A stretch of DNA of 64,000 nt from VRUE01 sp963840565 (GCA_963840565.1 CAWIZH010000004.1:186001-250000); one strand, 5' to 3'. Counted from the first letter of the stretch, positions 39,135-49,165 are shown. The notes: generated by a model from the letters alone, not told the origin. Numbers and translations: made by a program.

Positions 39135-39845
39135 GTCACCGCGGTCATCGCGGCCGCCGGCTCCGGGCAAAGGCTCGGAGCCGGCGGTCCGAAGGCCTTC
39201 GTGCCGCTCGCCGGCAGGCCGATGGTCGAGTGGTCGATCGAGGCCTGCCGCGCGGCAGGCTCGGTGCGCTCGATCGTCGTCGCCTGTCCGCCCGGGTACG
39301 TCCACGATCTCGCCGGCGGTGACGTCGGCGTGGTCGACGGCGGAGCCACCAGGGCCGGATCGGTCGCCAATGCTCTGGGGGCGGTCGGCACGGACCTGGT
39401 CGCGATCCACGATGCGGCCCGTCCCCTGGTCACACCCGACCTGATCGAGGAAGTGGTCGCGACCTTGGTCTCAGATCCCGATGCGGCTGGTGCAATCGCG
39501 GCCACCCAGGTCACCGACACGATCAAGCAGCTGGACAAGGACGCGAAACGAACGTTATGCACGTCAGGCATGCATAACGTTCGTTTGGTCGTCGAATCCA
39601 CTCTTGAGCGGGAGCGGCTGTGGGCGGCGCAGACCCCGCAGGTCTTCCGGGTCGAGGCGCTGCGCGGGGCACTGGCGGCCGATTCCGAACGCCTGGCGGC
39701 CGCTACGGACGAGGCGATGCTGGTCGAGGCCGCAGGAGGGCGGGTCCTGATCCACTCGTCGCCGGCCGAGAACCTCAAGGTGACGACGCCGCTCGATCTG
39801 AAGCTCGCCGAGTTGCTGCTGGCCGAGCGGGCTCCTGGCGCTTGA
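39135..39845 (+). CDS. ispD: 2-C-methyl-D-erythritol 4-phosphate cytidylyltransferase with in-frame palindrome
   Basis: IspD activates MEP with CTP in the non-mevalonate isoprenoid pathway. VIAAAGSGQRLGAGGPKAF is the CTP-binding signature, HDAARPLVTPDLIEE and AATQVTDTIKQ follow, and LWAAQTPQVFR plus ATDEAMLVEAAGG are conserved later. No ATG, GTG or TTG is available upstream in this frame after the carD stop; the sequence begins at SVTAVIAAAG, so an indel or wrong base at the start is likely. Residues from AKRTLC to VRL are encoded by a 41-nt palindrome with rare TTA and AAA codons, lengthening a loop that is normally shorter. Paired with ispF 2 kb on. Confidence 0.9.
   Translation, partial: VTAVIAAAGSGQRLGAGGPKAFVPLAGRPMVEWSIEACRAAGSVRSIVVACPPGYVHDLAGGDVGVVDGGATRAGSVANALGAVGTDLVAIHDAARPLVTPDLIEEVVATLVSDPDAAGAIAATQVTDTIKQLDKDAKRTLCTSGMHNVRLVVESTLERERLWAAQTPQVFRVEALRGALAADSERLAAATDEAMLVEAAGGRVLIHSSPAENLKVTTPLDLKLAELLLAERAPGA
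39546..39586. repeat. Palindrome inside the ispD coding sequence
   Basis: AAACGAACGTTATGCA (39546-39561) and its perfect reverse complement (39571-39586) flank a 9-nt loop CGTCAGGCA. It is AT-richer than the gene and introduces TTA and AAA codons. It stays in frame and falls in the segment just before the conserved LWAAQTPQVFR. Confidence 0.88.
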
Positions 39846-39872
39846 GTTTGCGCAACGCGCCCGAGGCGCCGA

Positions 39873-40019
39873 TCAGTGCAGCAGGACCCAGCTCAGGGTG
39901 GCGGCGAAGCAAACCTGGCCCACGCCGAGGGCGACGCCGAAGCTGACCGCGCCGAGCGCCAGTGCGATGGCGGTGCCGGCGGCGAAGGCCGCCAGCAGGA
40001 TCGCGAGCTGGCGGATCAT
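39873..40019 (-). CDS. Very small membrane protein coupled to DUF389
   Basis: A 48-residue ORF begins in an ATGA overlap with the stop of the DUF389 gene upstream of it on the minus strand. It reads MIRQLAILLAAFAAGTAIAL and continues almost entirely hydrophobic to SWVLLH, enough for two short helices. Overlapping start, GC3 codons and membrane character match its partner, suggesting a small subunit. No family recognised. It converges with ispD, 27 bp away. Confidence 0.6.
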   Translation of the reverse strand: MIRQLAILLAAFAAGTAIALALGAVSFGVALGVGQVCFAATLSWVLLH

Positions 40020-41011
40020 CGGGGCGGCATCGCCCCGCGGTGGTCGGTCGGCAGGCCGGCGACGGCGCGGGTGCCGTCATCCATGTGCCGCAGTCGCCGC
40101 CGTTCGTAGAGCTTGCGCTGGATGCGCAGGGTGGTGACGCCGGCGAGTACGATCGCGGTCAGGTTGACGACCAGCTGAGCGATCGCCCCGCGCCATTCCG
40201 ACCAGTCGCCGAGGGCGGCGGCGACGCCGATGTTGGCGGCGGCGGGGATCGTCGTCACCGAGATCAGCACCCCGATCAGGGCCCCCGACTTGGCCGAGGT
40301 CAGCGAGAGCACGCCGGCGGCGCCGGCGAAGGCGGCGACGATGAAGGAGAAGTCGTCCGGTTTGGAGATGAACTGGGTCAGCGGGTGCATCGAGCCGCTG
40401 AAGTCGGCGTCGAGCATGCCGGTTGCCCTCGAGATCAGGGTGAAGAGGAAGGCGGCGGTGATGCCGACCGGGAAGCCGACCGCGAGGGCGGTCAGCGAGC
40501 GCCGGGCGACGCTGCGCCGTCGCTCGACCACGGCCACGCAGAAGCCGGCGAGCGGGCCGAACTCGGGCCCGACCACCATCGCGCCGACGATCAGGATCGG
40601 CGAGCCGAGGAAAATCCCGACCGAGGCGATCAGGCAGGCCAGCACCATGAAGATCAGGAAGTTGCCCCCAAGCTCGGTGCTCTCCGAGGTGCGCGCCTCG
40701 ACCTCCTCCCAGACGACGGCGTTGGAGGGCTTGCCGCGGGCGGCGCGCTCGGCCCGGTCGGCGGCGTCGGAGAGCTGCGAGTCGATCTGCTCGAGCGAGA
40801 TCGAGCCGTCCCTTGCCACGCCGAGCTCCTTGAGGTCCTCGATCAGCACGCTGGCTTCCTCGCGGGCGATGTCGCAGAGCACCACGTCGCCGCGCGGCTG
40901 CCGGGCAGCGCCGGCGAGAAAGACGAGATTGGAGGCCGACGGCGCCGCTTCGAGCAGGTCGAGGACCTTTCCGCAGCGATCTTCCGGGACGACGATCCGC
41001 AGGTGGACCAT
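40016..41011 (-). CDS. DUF389 membrane protein
   Basis: 331 residues. The N-terminal soluble domain (HLRIVVPEDRCGKVLDLLEA, about 1-115) resembles the ACT-like start of DUF389 proteins. Membrane helices follow, with the family signature GSPILIVGAMVVGPEFGPLA at about residues 137-156 and TIPAAANIGVAAALG near the end. Function is unknown. ATG 41011 lies 45 bp from the divergent PHP phosphatase gene. The pair of DUF389 and the small membrane protein is inserted between ispD and ispF, which are adjacent in many genomes. Confidence 0.88.
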   Translation of the reverse strand: MVHLRIVVPEDRCGKVLDLLEAAPSASNLVFLAGAARQPRGDVVLCDIAREEASVLIEDLKELGVARDGSISLEQIDSQLSDAADRAERAARGKPSNAVVWEEVEARTSESTELGGNFLIFMVLACLIASVGIFLGSPILIVGAMVVGPEFGPLAGFCVAVVERRRSVARRSLTALAVGFPVGITAAFLFTLISRATGMLDADFSGSMHPLTQFISKPDDFSFIVAAFAGAAGVLSLTSAKSGALIGVLISVTTIPAAANIGVAAALGDWSEWRGAIAQLVVNLTAIVLAGVTTLRIQRKLYERRRLRHMDDGTRAVAGLPTDHRGAMPPR

Positions 41012-41056
41012 GGCCTCAGCGTATCCGTGGCCCGGGTCGCCTAATCTCGCGTCCTC

Positions 41057-41908
41057 ATGCTCACCGATTACCACCTGCACCTGCGCCCGGACGAGCCGGA
41101 CACGACGGCCGAGCGCTACTTCACCGCCGCGAACGTCGATCGCTATCTCGCCGCCGCGGCCGAGGCCGGGGTCGAGGAGCTGGGCGTCTCCGAGCACGTC
41201 TACCGTTTCACCCAGGCGCTCAGCGTCTGGCGCCATCCCTTCTGGGAGGAACAGGCTCGCGACGACCTCGATGCCTACTGCGAGTTCGTCCGCAGCACGC
41301 CGCTGCGGCTCGGGGTCGAGTGCGACTACATCCCCGCCGCCGAGGACCGCACCGCGGCGCTGCTCGAGGCGCGCGACTTCGACTACGTGGTCGGCTCGGT
41401 CCACTTCATCGGCGATGCCGCGGTCGATCACGCCGAGTGGGACGTCTGGGAGAGCAAGGGCGATCCCGACGAGGTCTGGCGCCGCTACTTCGCCGCGCTG
41501 GCCGAGTGCGCCCGCTCCGGCCTCTTCGACATCCTCGCCCACCCCGACCTGGTCAAGGTCTGGGGCGGTTCCCGGCCACTGCCCGAGCGCGACCCGCGCC
41601 ACTACTACGAGCCGGCGGTGGAAGCGATCGCCGAGAGTGGGATCGCGGTCGAGCTCTCGACCGCGGGGTTGCGCAAGCCGGTCGGCGAGATCTACCCGGC
41701 GCGCGGCTTCGCCGCGATGTGCATCGAGGCGGGCGCCTCCTTCGCGCTCTCCTCCGACGCCCACCTGCCCGAGCAGGTCGGCTTCGGCTACGACCGCGCG
41801 CTCGAGTTTCTCGATGACCTCGGGGTCGGCGAGATCTGCGTCTTCGAGCACCGCCAGCGACGCCTGGAGCCGCTGCCGAGCCCGGTGCGTGGAGATTCGA
41901 GCCGATGA
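41057..41908 (+). CDS. PHP-domain phosphatase, histidinol-phosphatase type
   Basis: A 283-residue metal-dependent phosphoesterase. The PHP motifs are DYHLHLRPDE (metal site 1), GVSEHVYRF, GVECDYI, DYVVGSVHFI, DILAHPDLVKVWG and LSSDAHLPEQVG. This set, including the GSVHF and SSDAH motifs, matches HisK/HisJ-type histidinol-phosphatase, which dephosphorylates histidinol phosphate. Other his genes are not nearby, so another small phosphate ester is possible. The stop overlaps the ispF start as ATGA, so the two are coupled. Confidence 0.85.
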   Translation: MLTDYHLHLRPDEPDTTAERYFTAANVDRYLAAAAEAGVEELGVSEHVYRFTQALSVWRHPFWEEQARDDLDAYCEFVRSTPLRLGVECDYIPAAEDRTAALLEARDFDYVVGSVHFIGDAAVDHAEWDVWESKGDPDEVWRRYFAALAECARSGLFDILAHPDLVKVWGGSRPLPERDPRHYYEPAVEAIAESGIAVELSTAGLRKPVGEIYPARGFAAMCIEAGASFALSSDAHLPEQVGFGYDRALEFLDDLGVGEICVFEHRQRRLEPLPSPVRGDSSR

Positions 41909-42360
41909 GCGTCGGCATCGGCTACGACAGTCACCGCTTCGCCGAGGGCCGGCGCCTCGTCCTCGGCGGGGTCGAGGTCGAGCATTCGCGTGGCCTCTCC
42001 GGTCACTCCGACGCCGACGTGCTCACCCACGCCGTGATCGATGCCCTGCTCGGCGCCGCTGGCCGGGGCGACATCGGCGCCCTCTTCCCCGACGACGACG
42101 AGGCCTGGCGCGACGCCGATTCGATCGACCTCTTGCGCACCGCGGTCGGCACCGTCTCGGGCCGGATCGTCAACATCGACGCGACCCTGATCTGCGAGGA
42201 GCCGCGGATCGGACCGCTGCGGGCGGAGATGGAGCGGATCCTGGCCGAGGCGACATCGGCCAGGGTCAGCGTCAAGGCGACGACCAACGAGGGAATGGGC
42301 TGGATCGGTCGGGGCGAGGGGATCGCCTGCATCGCCGTCGCCTCGGTCGATAGCGACTAG
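41905..42360 (+). CDS. ispF: 2-C-methyl-D-erythritol 2,4-cyclodiphosphate synthase
   Basis: IspF cyclises CDP-ME-2P with loss of CMP. GYDSHRFAEGR holds the zinc-binding Asp/His pair, LSGHSDADVLTHAVIDALLG the third His, and FPDDDEAWRDADSIDLL and TNEGMGWIGRGEGIACIA the nucleotide and C-terminal motifs. 151 residues is the usual length. ATG 41905 overlaps the upstream stop. ispD and ispF are separated here by a three-gene insertion. Confidence 0.95.
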   Translation: MSVGIGYDSHRFAEGRRLVLGGVEVEHSRGLSGHSDADVLTHAVIDALLGAAGRGDIGALFPDDDEAWRDADSIDLLRTAVGTVSGRIVNIDATLICEEPRIGPLRAEMERILAEATSARVSVKATTNEGMGWIGRGEGIACIAVASVDSD

Positions 42361-42373
42361 GCTTCCCGGTCCG

Positions 42374-44026
42374 ATGGGAACGATTGGTTCCATAGCCGCG
42401 GGGGTGCGCCAGTCGGTCTCCGACTCCCTCTTCGAGGCAAAGATCCTGCGCGAGGCCGGCGTGGTCGGACTGGTGCGACCCGACAAGGCGGTCAAGGTCG
42501 CCACCACCTTCCTGCGTTGGGGGGCCTCACCGGCGACCGGCGTCGCGACCGCGGCGCACAAATATCCGCACGAGACGATGCTGATCGACGAGCGCGGCTC
42601 GCTCAGCTTCGAGCGGGTGCACCGTCGCTCCAACGCGCTCGCCAACTCCTTTGCCGCGATGGGGATCGGGCCCGGCGACGGCATCGGCGTGATGTGCCGC
42701 AACCACCGTGGCTTCATCGAGACGACCCTCGCCGCGGCCAAGCTTGGCGCCAGCGCGCTCTACCTCAACACGATGTTCGCCGGCCCCCAGCTGGTCGAGG
42801 TGACGCGGCGCGAGGAACCGAAGGCGCTCGTCTACGACGAGGAGTTCGCCGGCCTGCTCGACGGGGTGGACGAGGGCGTCGCGCGGGTGGTCGCCTGGCA
42901 CGACGCCGAGATCGAGGGCGCCTCGCTCGACTCGCTGATCGCCGCCGGCGACGACTCAAACCTGAAGCCGCCGCCCGACACGCCGCGCTTCGTCATCCTC
43001 ACCTCGGGTACGACCGGCACTCCGAAGGGGGCGCAGCGCTCCAGTCCCGACGGCTTGATGGCGATTGCCGCCCTGCTCGACAAGATTCCCTACCGGGCGC
43101 GCGGGACGATGATGATCGCGGCGCCGCTCTTTCACTCCTGGGGCTTCTTCCATTTCGTGATGAGCCTGCCGACGGCCTCGACGATGGTTCTGCGCCGCCG
43201 CTTCGACGAGGAGGAGACGCTGCGAGCCGTGCAGGACTACCGCGCCGACGTGCTGGCGGTGGTTCCGGTGATGCTGCAGCGCATCCTGCGCCTGCCCGAG
43301 GAGACGCTGGGCGCCTACGACCTCTCCTCGCTGCGGATTACCTCGGCCTCGGGCTCGGCGCTGCCTGGCGAGCTGGCGATCGAGTGGATGGACCACTTCG
43401 GCGACAACGTCTACAACCTCTACGGCTCGACCGAGGTTGCGTACGCGACCGTCGCCACCCCCGAGGACCTGCGCGCCGCGCCGGGCACGGCGGGGCGCGC
43501 GCCGCGGGGAACGGTGGTCCGGCTCTACGACGAGGCCGGCGAGCAGGTGCCCACCGGCGAGGTCGGGCGGATCTTCGTCGGCAACGAGATGTCGTTCGAG
43601 GGCTACACCGGCGGTGGCGGCAAGGAGGTGATCGACGGCCTGCTCAGCAGCGGCGACGTCGGCCATCTTGACTCCGACGGCCGCCTCTTCATCGACGGGC
43701 GCGACGACGAGATGATCGTCTCCGGCGGCGAGAACGTCTTCCCGCGCGAGGTCGAGGACCTGCTCGCCGACCACGGCGACGTGGTCGAGGTCGCCGTGAT
43801 CGGGGTCGACGACGAGGAGTTCGGCCAGCGGCTCAAGGCCTTCGTCGTCACCACGGCCGAGGCCGAGGTCTCCGAAGAAGAGCTGCGGGCCCACATCAAG
43901 GCCAACCTCGCCTCCTACAAGGCGCCGCGCGAAATCGAGTTCCTCGACGAGCTTCCGCGCAACGCGACGGGCAAGATCCTCAAGCGCGAGCTGCACGCGC
44001 GCGAGGCCCCGGACCGATCCCGGTAG
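42374..44026 (+). CDS. Long-chain acyl-CoA synthetase (AMP-binding, mycobacterial FadD2/FadD12-like)
   Basis: 550 residues of the ANL superfamily, activating a carboxylic acid to an acyl-adenylate and then to acyl-CoA. The P-loop is ILTSGTTGTPKGAQR, the A5 motif NLYGSTEVAYATVA, the hinge LFIDGRDDEMIVSGGENVFP and the catalytic Lys NATGKILKREL. An N-terminal helical extension of about 60 residues before the AMP domain resembles mycobacterial FadD2/FadD12. The substrate is probably a fatty acid. It begins 14 bp after ispF. Its last seven codons and stop form one arm of an inverted-repeat element. Confidence 0.9.
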   Translation: MGTIGSIAAGVRQSVSDSLFEAKILREAGVVGLVRPDKAVKVATTFLRWGASPATGVATAAHKYPHETMLIDERGSLSFERVHRRSNALANSFAAMGIGPGDGIGVMCRNHRGFIETTLAAAKLGASALYLNTMFAGPQLVEVTRREEPKALVYDEEFAGLLDGVDEGVARVVAWHDAEIEGASLDSLIAAGDDSNLKPPPDTPRFVILTSGTTGTPKGAQRSSPDGLMAIAALLDKIPYRARGTMMIAAPLFHSWGFFHFVMSLPTASTMVLRRRFDEEETLRAVQDYRADVLAVVPVMLQRILRLPEETLGAYDLSSLRITSASGSALPGELAIEWMDHFGDNVYNLYGSTEVAYATVATPEDLRAAPGTAGRAPRGTVVRLYDEAGEQVPTGEVGRIFVGNEMSFEGYTGGGGKEVIDGLLSSGDVGHLDSDGRLFIDGRDDEMIVSGGENVFPREVEDLLADHGDVVEVAVIGVDDEEFGQRLKAFVVTTAEAEVSEEELRAHIKANLASYKAPREIEFLDELPRNATGKILKRELHAREAPDRSR

Positions 44027-44130
44027 GGGTTCCACTTAACTTTTTGGATCGAGACGTCGCTGCTGGCGCCTCAAGGTGGACGCCCAAAAAGTACAAGAAG
44101 TTCCACGCCTACCGGGATCGGTCCGGGGCC
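44005..44130. repeat. Long inverted-repeat element, copy 2 of 3 (opposite orientation)
   Basis: The arms 44005-44027 and 44108-44130 match perfectly over 23 bp. The left arm is the 3' end of the acyl-CoA ligase gene including its TAG, so the right arm is an inverted duplicate of that gene end. The interior read on the minus strand begins TTCTTGTACTTTTTGGGCG and ends CAAAAAGTTAAGTGGAACC, closely matching copy 1. It also shares GGCGCCAGCAG with copy 1. Confidence 0.85.
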
Positions 44131-44212
44131 CTTCCGTCACTTCGCTAATTGCGAGCTTTTGCGCTGAGCAGGGGTAGATAGGCCTCCGGCGCTGGTAGTA
44201 GGTTGCCGTTTC

Positions 44213-45110
44213 ATGGGCGAACCTGCGGTTCAGCTAAAAGCGGTCGGCGCGGCTACCGAGGAGCTGCACGAGACTGCCAAGCAGGCGCTCGAGTGGGTGC
44301 GGGTCAGCGAGGAGCGCGTCGCCAAGGCGGAGGCGCGGGCGGAGCGGGTCCACGCCGAGACCAAGCAGCGGGCGCTGGAGACACTGCGCAAGCTTGGCGA
44401 GGAAGGACGCGAGCGGATCGCTGCCGAGCGCGGCAAGCGCAAGGACGCGGAGGCGCGGGCGACGCGCGCCGAGGCCGACCGGGACCGGGCCGAGCAGGCC
44501 TTTGAGCAGGCGCAGCAGCGCGCCCAGGCCGACCGGGAAGAGCTTTCCGCCCAGATGAGCTCGCTCAAGGCCGAGGCCCAGAAGTCGATCGCGATCGAGC
44601 TCGAGCGGGCCGAGAAAGAGGCCGAGCGCCGCCACGAAGAGGCGCTCGATCAGGCGAAGCTCGAGGCCGATCAGCGCGTCGCCGCGGCGGAGCAGCGCGC
44701 CGTTGAAGCCGAGGCGGCGGCTGCCGAGGCGCACCAGCTGGCGATCAAGCTCGAGACCGAGATCGAGGAGCGGGTGATGCAGGGCACTGAGGATGTCCGC
44801 CGCGAGGCCGACGAGCGGGTCCGCACCCTGGTCGAGAAGGTCGAAGGCGAGGCCGCGGAGCTGGCCCGGTCCCGTGCGGAGCAGGCTTTGAAAGCCGAGT
44901 CGGATCGGATCCGCGCCCAGGCCGAGCAGCGCGAGGAGCGCGTCAGGCGAGCGGCGGAGGACGAGATCAAGGCGAGCACTTCACGGGCGCGGCGCGAGGT
45001 TCTGGCCGCGGCCGATGCGACGGCACCGAGCTGGGAGCGCAAGGAGACGACTGGCTCCGGGCTCCGGCTACCGGACTTTCTAGACCAGGGCATCTCTAGC
45101 ATCCGCCCCC
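44213..45110 (+). CDS. Long alanine/glutamate-rich coiled-coil protein
   Basis: About 290 residues, almost entirely helical with A, E, R and Q heptads from residue 15 to 275 (such as RAEADRDRAEQAFEQAQQRA). There is no signal or membrane segment. It resembles DivIVA- or KfrA-like scaffolding coiled coils, but no family is certain. As read, the frame continues out of register into cysS. That C-terminal piece has no coding character, and a shift near 45050 would give a stop close to 45084 or 45100. I therefore end it before cysS. It starts at ATG 44213, 83 bp after the inverted-repeat element. Confidence 0.65.
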
Positions 45111-46519
<1,409 letters not shown>

Positions 46520-47173
46520 ATGGCTTCGCAGCTGATCTACGGCAAGCAGCCGGTTGCCGAGGCGGAACGGGGCAAGCGTCGGGTTCAGCGCGTTTGGCGG
46601 GCTCCTGAGCGCGTCGAACGAGGAGCTGGAGCGGCTCTGTGGTTCCCCGGATCACCAGGGAGTTGTTGCCGAGGTGGATCCGTATCCCTATGCCGATCCG
46701 AATGAGCTGCTGCGTGCCGAGAACGCCTTATCGTTGCGCTGGATCAGGTGCAGGATCCGCGCAACCTCGGTGCGGTCTGCCGTTCTGCCGAGGCTGCCGG
46801 TGTCGCCGGGTTGGTCGTTCCCGAGCGGCGCTCGGCCGCGGTGACGCCGGCGACCTGCAAGGCGTCGGCCGGGAGCGGTCGAGCATCTGCGACATCGCCC
46901 ACGTGCGTAACCTGACCGATTGGCTGTCGGCGAGGCCAAGGAGGCGGGCTTCTGGCTCTGGGGCGCCGACGCCGAGGCCAAGCAGGCGCCGTGGGACGTG
47001 GACCTGACCGGTCCCACCGTGCTGGTCTTGGGGGGAGAGGGCAAGGGGATCCGCCCCCGCGTGGCATCTGCTTGCGACGGGCTGGTCGCCCTACCGCAAC
47101 GGGGCCGAACGCCTCCCTCAACGTCTCCGCGGCTGCCACCGCGCTGCTCTTTGAGGCTGTTCGGCAGCGCTAG
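46520..47173 (+). CDS. rlmB: 23S rRNA 2'-O-methyltransferase RlmB/TrmH-type, frame heavily interrupted
   Basis: A SPOUT methyltransferase that modifies 23S rRNA G2251 or a related site. Starting MASQLIYGKQPVAEAERGKR, the pieces read VALDQVQDPRNLGAVCRSAEAAGV (motif 1, with the conserved NxG and R), VVPERRSAAVTPATCKASAG, GFWLWGADAEAKQAPWDVDL, VLVLGGEGKGIRPRVASACD (motif 2) and LNVSAAATALLFEAVRQR (motif 3 SLNVSxA). At least four indels between 46580 and 47110. It starts the base after the cysS stop, the conserved cysS-rlmB order. Confidence 0.85.
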
Positions 47174-47213
47174 CGGCTGCAACGCAATTTGCAAGAAATT
47201 CCTGCAACGGGGT

Positions 47214-47241
47214 TGACAGAACTCCGCGCGGCCGTAAACTA
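47214..47241 (+). promoter_or_regulatory. Promoter of sigH
   Basis: TTGACA (47214-47219) and TAAACT (47236-47241) are separated by 16 bp, close to the sigma-70 consensus in an otherwise GC-rich setting. The start of transcription would lie near 47249, leaving a leader of about 100 nt before the GTG of sigH. Confidence 0.7.
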
Positions 47242-47350
47242 ACGCGCCAATAAGGGTGAACCTCAGCTTGAGTCTGAGATACCCGGTCCATATACAGGGC
47301 GCCGCCAGGGGAGGTAAGGCGCCACGACCCTTCGTCAAGGAGAAGGATCT

Positions 47351-48067
47351 GTGGCTCTATCTTTGCCTACCCAGGAAATGCAACTCCCCTCGGGGCGCCT
47401 CAACGGCTCGCTCAGGCCCGCTGATTCTAACCCTCAACCTGAGCTTGATGACCATTATCTGGTCGCCCTTGCCAAGGATGGGCGGACCGATGCCTACGAC
47501 GCGATCGTGCGCCGCTACCGCGGCTTCGTCCGCCTCAAGGCCTCGTCCTACTTCCTGCTCGGGGGAGAGGCCGACGACCTGATCCAGGAAGGTCTGCTCG
47601 GCCTCTACAAGGCGATCCGCGACTACCGCACCGATCGCGAGTCGAGCTTTCGCAACTTCGCCGAGCTCTGCATCACCCGCCAGATCATCACCGCGGTGAA
47701 GACGGCGACCCGCAACAAGCACACGCCGCTGAACCAGTACGTCTCCTTCAGTCAGACCCCGGCGGCGGCGGGCGAGTCCGACACGACGCTCGACGAGATC
47801 CTGCCCGGCCCGACGGTCCACGATCCGGTCAACCAGGTGATCGCCGCCGAAGAGCTCGAGAGCCTTGTCTCCTGCCTCTCCGGCGTCTCCGGCGTTCTCT
47901 CCGACCTCGAGAGCCGGGTGCTCTCGCTCTACCTCGACGGGCACTCCTACGAGGCGACGGCCGAGCGGCTCGAGTGCGACACCAAGACCGTCGACAACGC
48001 CCTGCAGCGGGTCAAGCGCAAGGTCGGCACCACCTGGCCTCCCGCGAGGCTCCGCTTTAAAGCGTAG
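47351..48067 (+). CDS. sigH: RNA polymerase sigma factor, SigH (sporulation/competence) type
   Basis: A 238-residue sigma-70 family factor. Region 2 reads YRGFVRLKASSYFLLGGEADDLIQEGLLGLYKAIRDY, with FRNFAELCITRQIITAVKTA typical of Bacillus SigH. Region 4 (LSDLESRVLSLYLDGHSYEATAERL) ends in a helix-turn-helix. GTG 47351 has AAGGAGAAGG upstream. In Firmicutes SigH directs sporulation onset; in this group its regulon is unknown. It follows rlmB as in Bacillus. The stop overlaps the convergent gene by 11 bp. Confidence 0.92.
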   Translation: MALSLPTQEMQLPSGRLNGSLRPADSNPQPELDDHYLVALAKDGRTDAYDAIVRRYRGFVRLKASSYFLLGGEADDLIQEGLLGLYKAIRDYRTDRESSFRNFAELCITRQIITAVKTATRNKHTPLNQYVSFSQTPAAAGESDTTLDEILPGPTVHDPVNQVIAAEELESLVSCLSGVSGVLSDLESRVLSLYLDGHSYEATAERLECDTKTVDNALQRVKRKVGTTWPPARLRFKA

Positions 48068-49083
48068 GGATGTCGGCGAGGACGTAGTCGAGCAGCTCCC
48101 GGCCGTGGTCGGAGGCGACCGCGACGTCGTCTGCCTTGACCCGGACGCGGTGCAGGGACTGCATGCGCAGCACGTCGCCGTCGCATCGGTTGTTGGGGAA
48201 GATCCCGGCGTAGGAGACTCCGAGCCGCTCCAGGTGGTCGGCGACCAGGGCCGTGGCGGGTGCGTCCAGCGGTAGGTCGATGTAGATCGCGTCGAGGCAG
48301 GCGCGGTGGAAGAGGTGGTGGCGCTCGGCGGCGATCGCGGTCTCGAGGTCCTTGCCGGGGACGGCGACGGTGATCAGCGCCAGGTTGTGATCGGCGTCGA
48401 TCGCGACGTGCAGCTCGGTTCGCTCCGTCAGCGTCGCGCCGGCGGGCGGCTCGGCCAGCGTGCCGCGCAGCTCGCACAGCTCCAGGGTCCGTCCGGCGAT
48501 CCGGCGGTGGCGCTCGGGCACGTAGACAGGGCGCTCGTGGCCGTCATTCAGCTTCGTGTAGAAGAGCGCCGCCGACTGGCGCCCCTGCCGCGAGCCGGCC
48601 GCGTCGTTGGAGACCGAGGCCGGGATCCAGCCCAGCAGGAAGCCGGTCTCGTGCGCCCCCAGCTCGACGTTGGCGCGCTGGCTGTAGGGGTGGGCGGCGG
48701 TCGCCTCGCTGTACATCCCCGCCATCCCGCGCTCGCCGGCCCAGTCCATCAGGAAGCGCTTGGTGCGGGTGAACAGGTGCTGCCCCCGCGCCGCCGGCAT
48801 CGTCACCGCCTGCCCCGAGTGCCCGACCGCATCGCCGCCCCCGCCAGGCTCATCCCCTCGTGGCAGAGCAGCTCACCGTCGGCCGTCTCGGCACACGCAC
48901 GACACATAGGTCCCTGCGGCCAGCCGCGCCGACACCTCCTCCGCGTCATAGACCCAGCGCACGTCATAGCTCTCCCCGTACGCACTCTGGATCGCCTGCG
49001 CTCAGCACGGCGCCCTCGCCGGAGTTTCGAGGAAGCGAAACGCGCGCCTCGATGTCGCTGCCGGACTCAACCGTGGCTGGCAC
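48057..49083 (-). CDS. GNAT-domain protein with extra C-terminal domain, frameshifts
   Basis: Reading corrected for at least two indels (near 48830 and 48990-49020), the protein begins MPATVESGSDIEARVSL. It has an N-acetyltransferase-like core: YGESYDVRWVYDAEEVSARL, GHSGQAVTMPAARGQHLFTR (acetyl-CoA loop) and YSEATAAHPYSQRANVELG. A second domain of about 150 residues (TELHVAIDADHNLALITVAV) follows, of a type I know from actinobacterial GNAT and kinase-associated proteins but cannot name. Acceptor unknown. It converges on sigH, suggesting antisense overlap of their 3' ends. Confidence 0.65.
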
Positions 49084-49165
49084 GATTTGACAGAGTGGGA
49101 GCGATGAGGAAACTGAAGCGTTCTGTCTGCGTGCCGCTAGTAGCTAACGTTCGTGATTCGCAGTC

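Noticed and set aside
41905..42360. Possible IspDF bifunctional enzyme
   Set aside because: ispD and ispF are 2 kb apart with separate starts and an intervening minus-strand operon.
47250..47320. TPP-riboswitch-like words (CTGAGA ... ACCC) in the sigH leader
   Set aside because: The remaining conserved parts of the thi-box are absent, and sigH is not a thiamine gene. Chance match.
49145..49154. TAACGTTCGT shared between the ispD palindrome and the region before the PD-(D/E)XK gene
   Set aside because: Only one arm and ten bases match; there is no inverted partner at the second site, so chance is sufficient.
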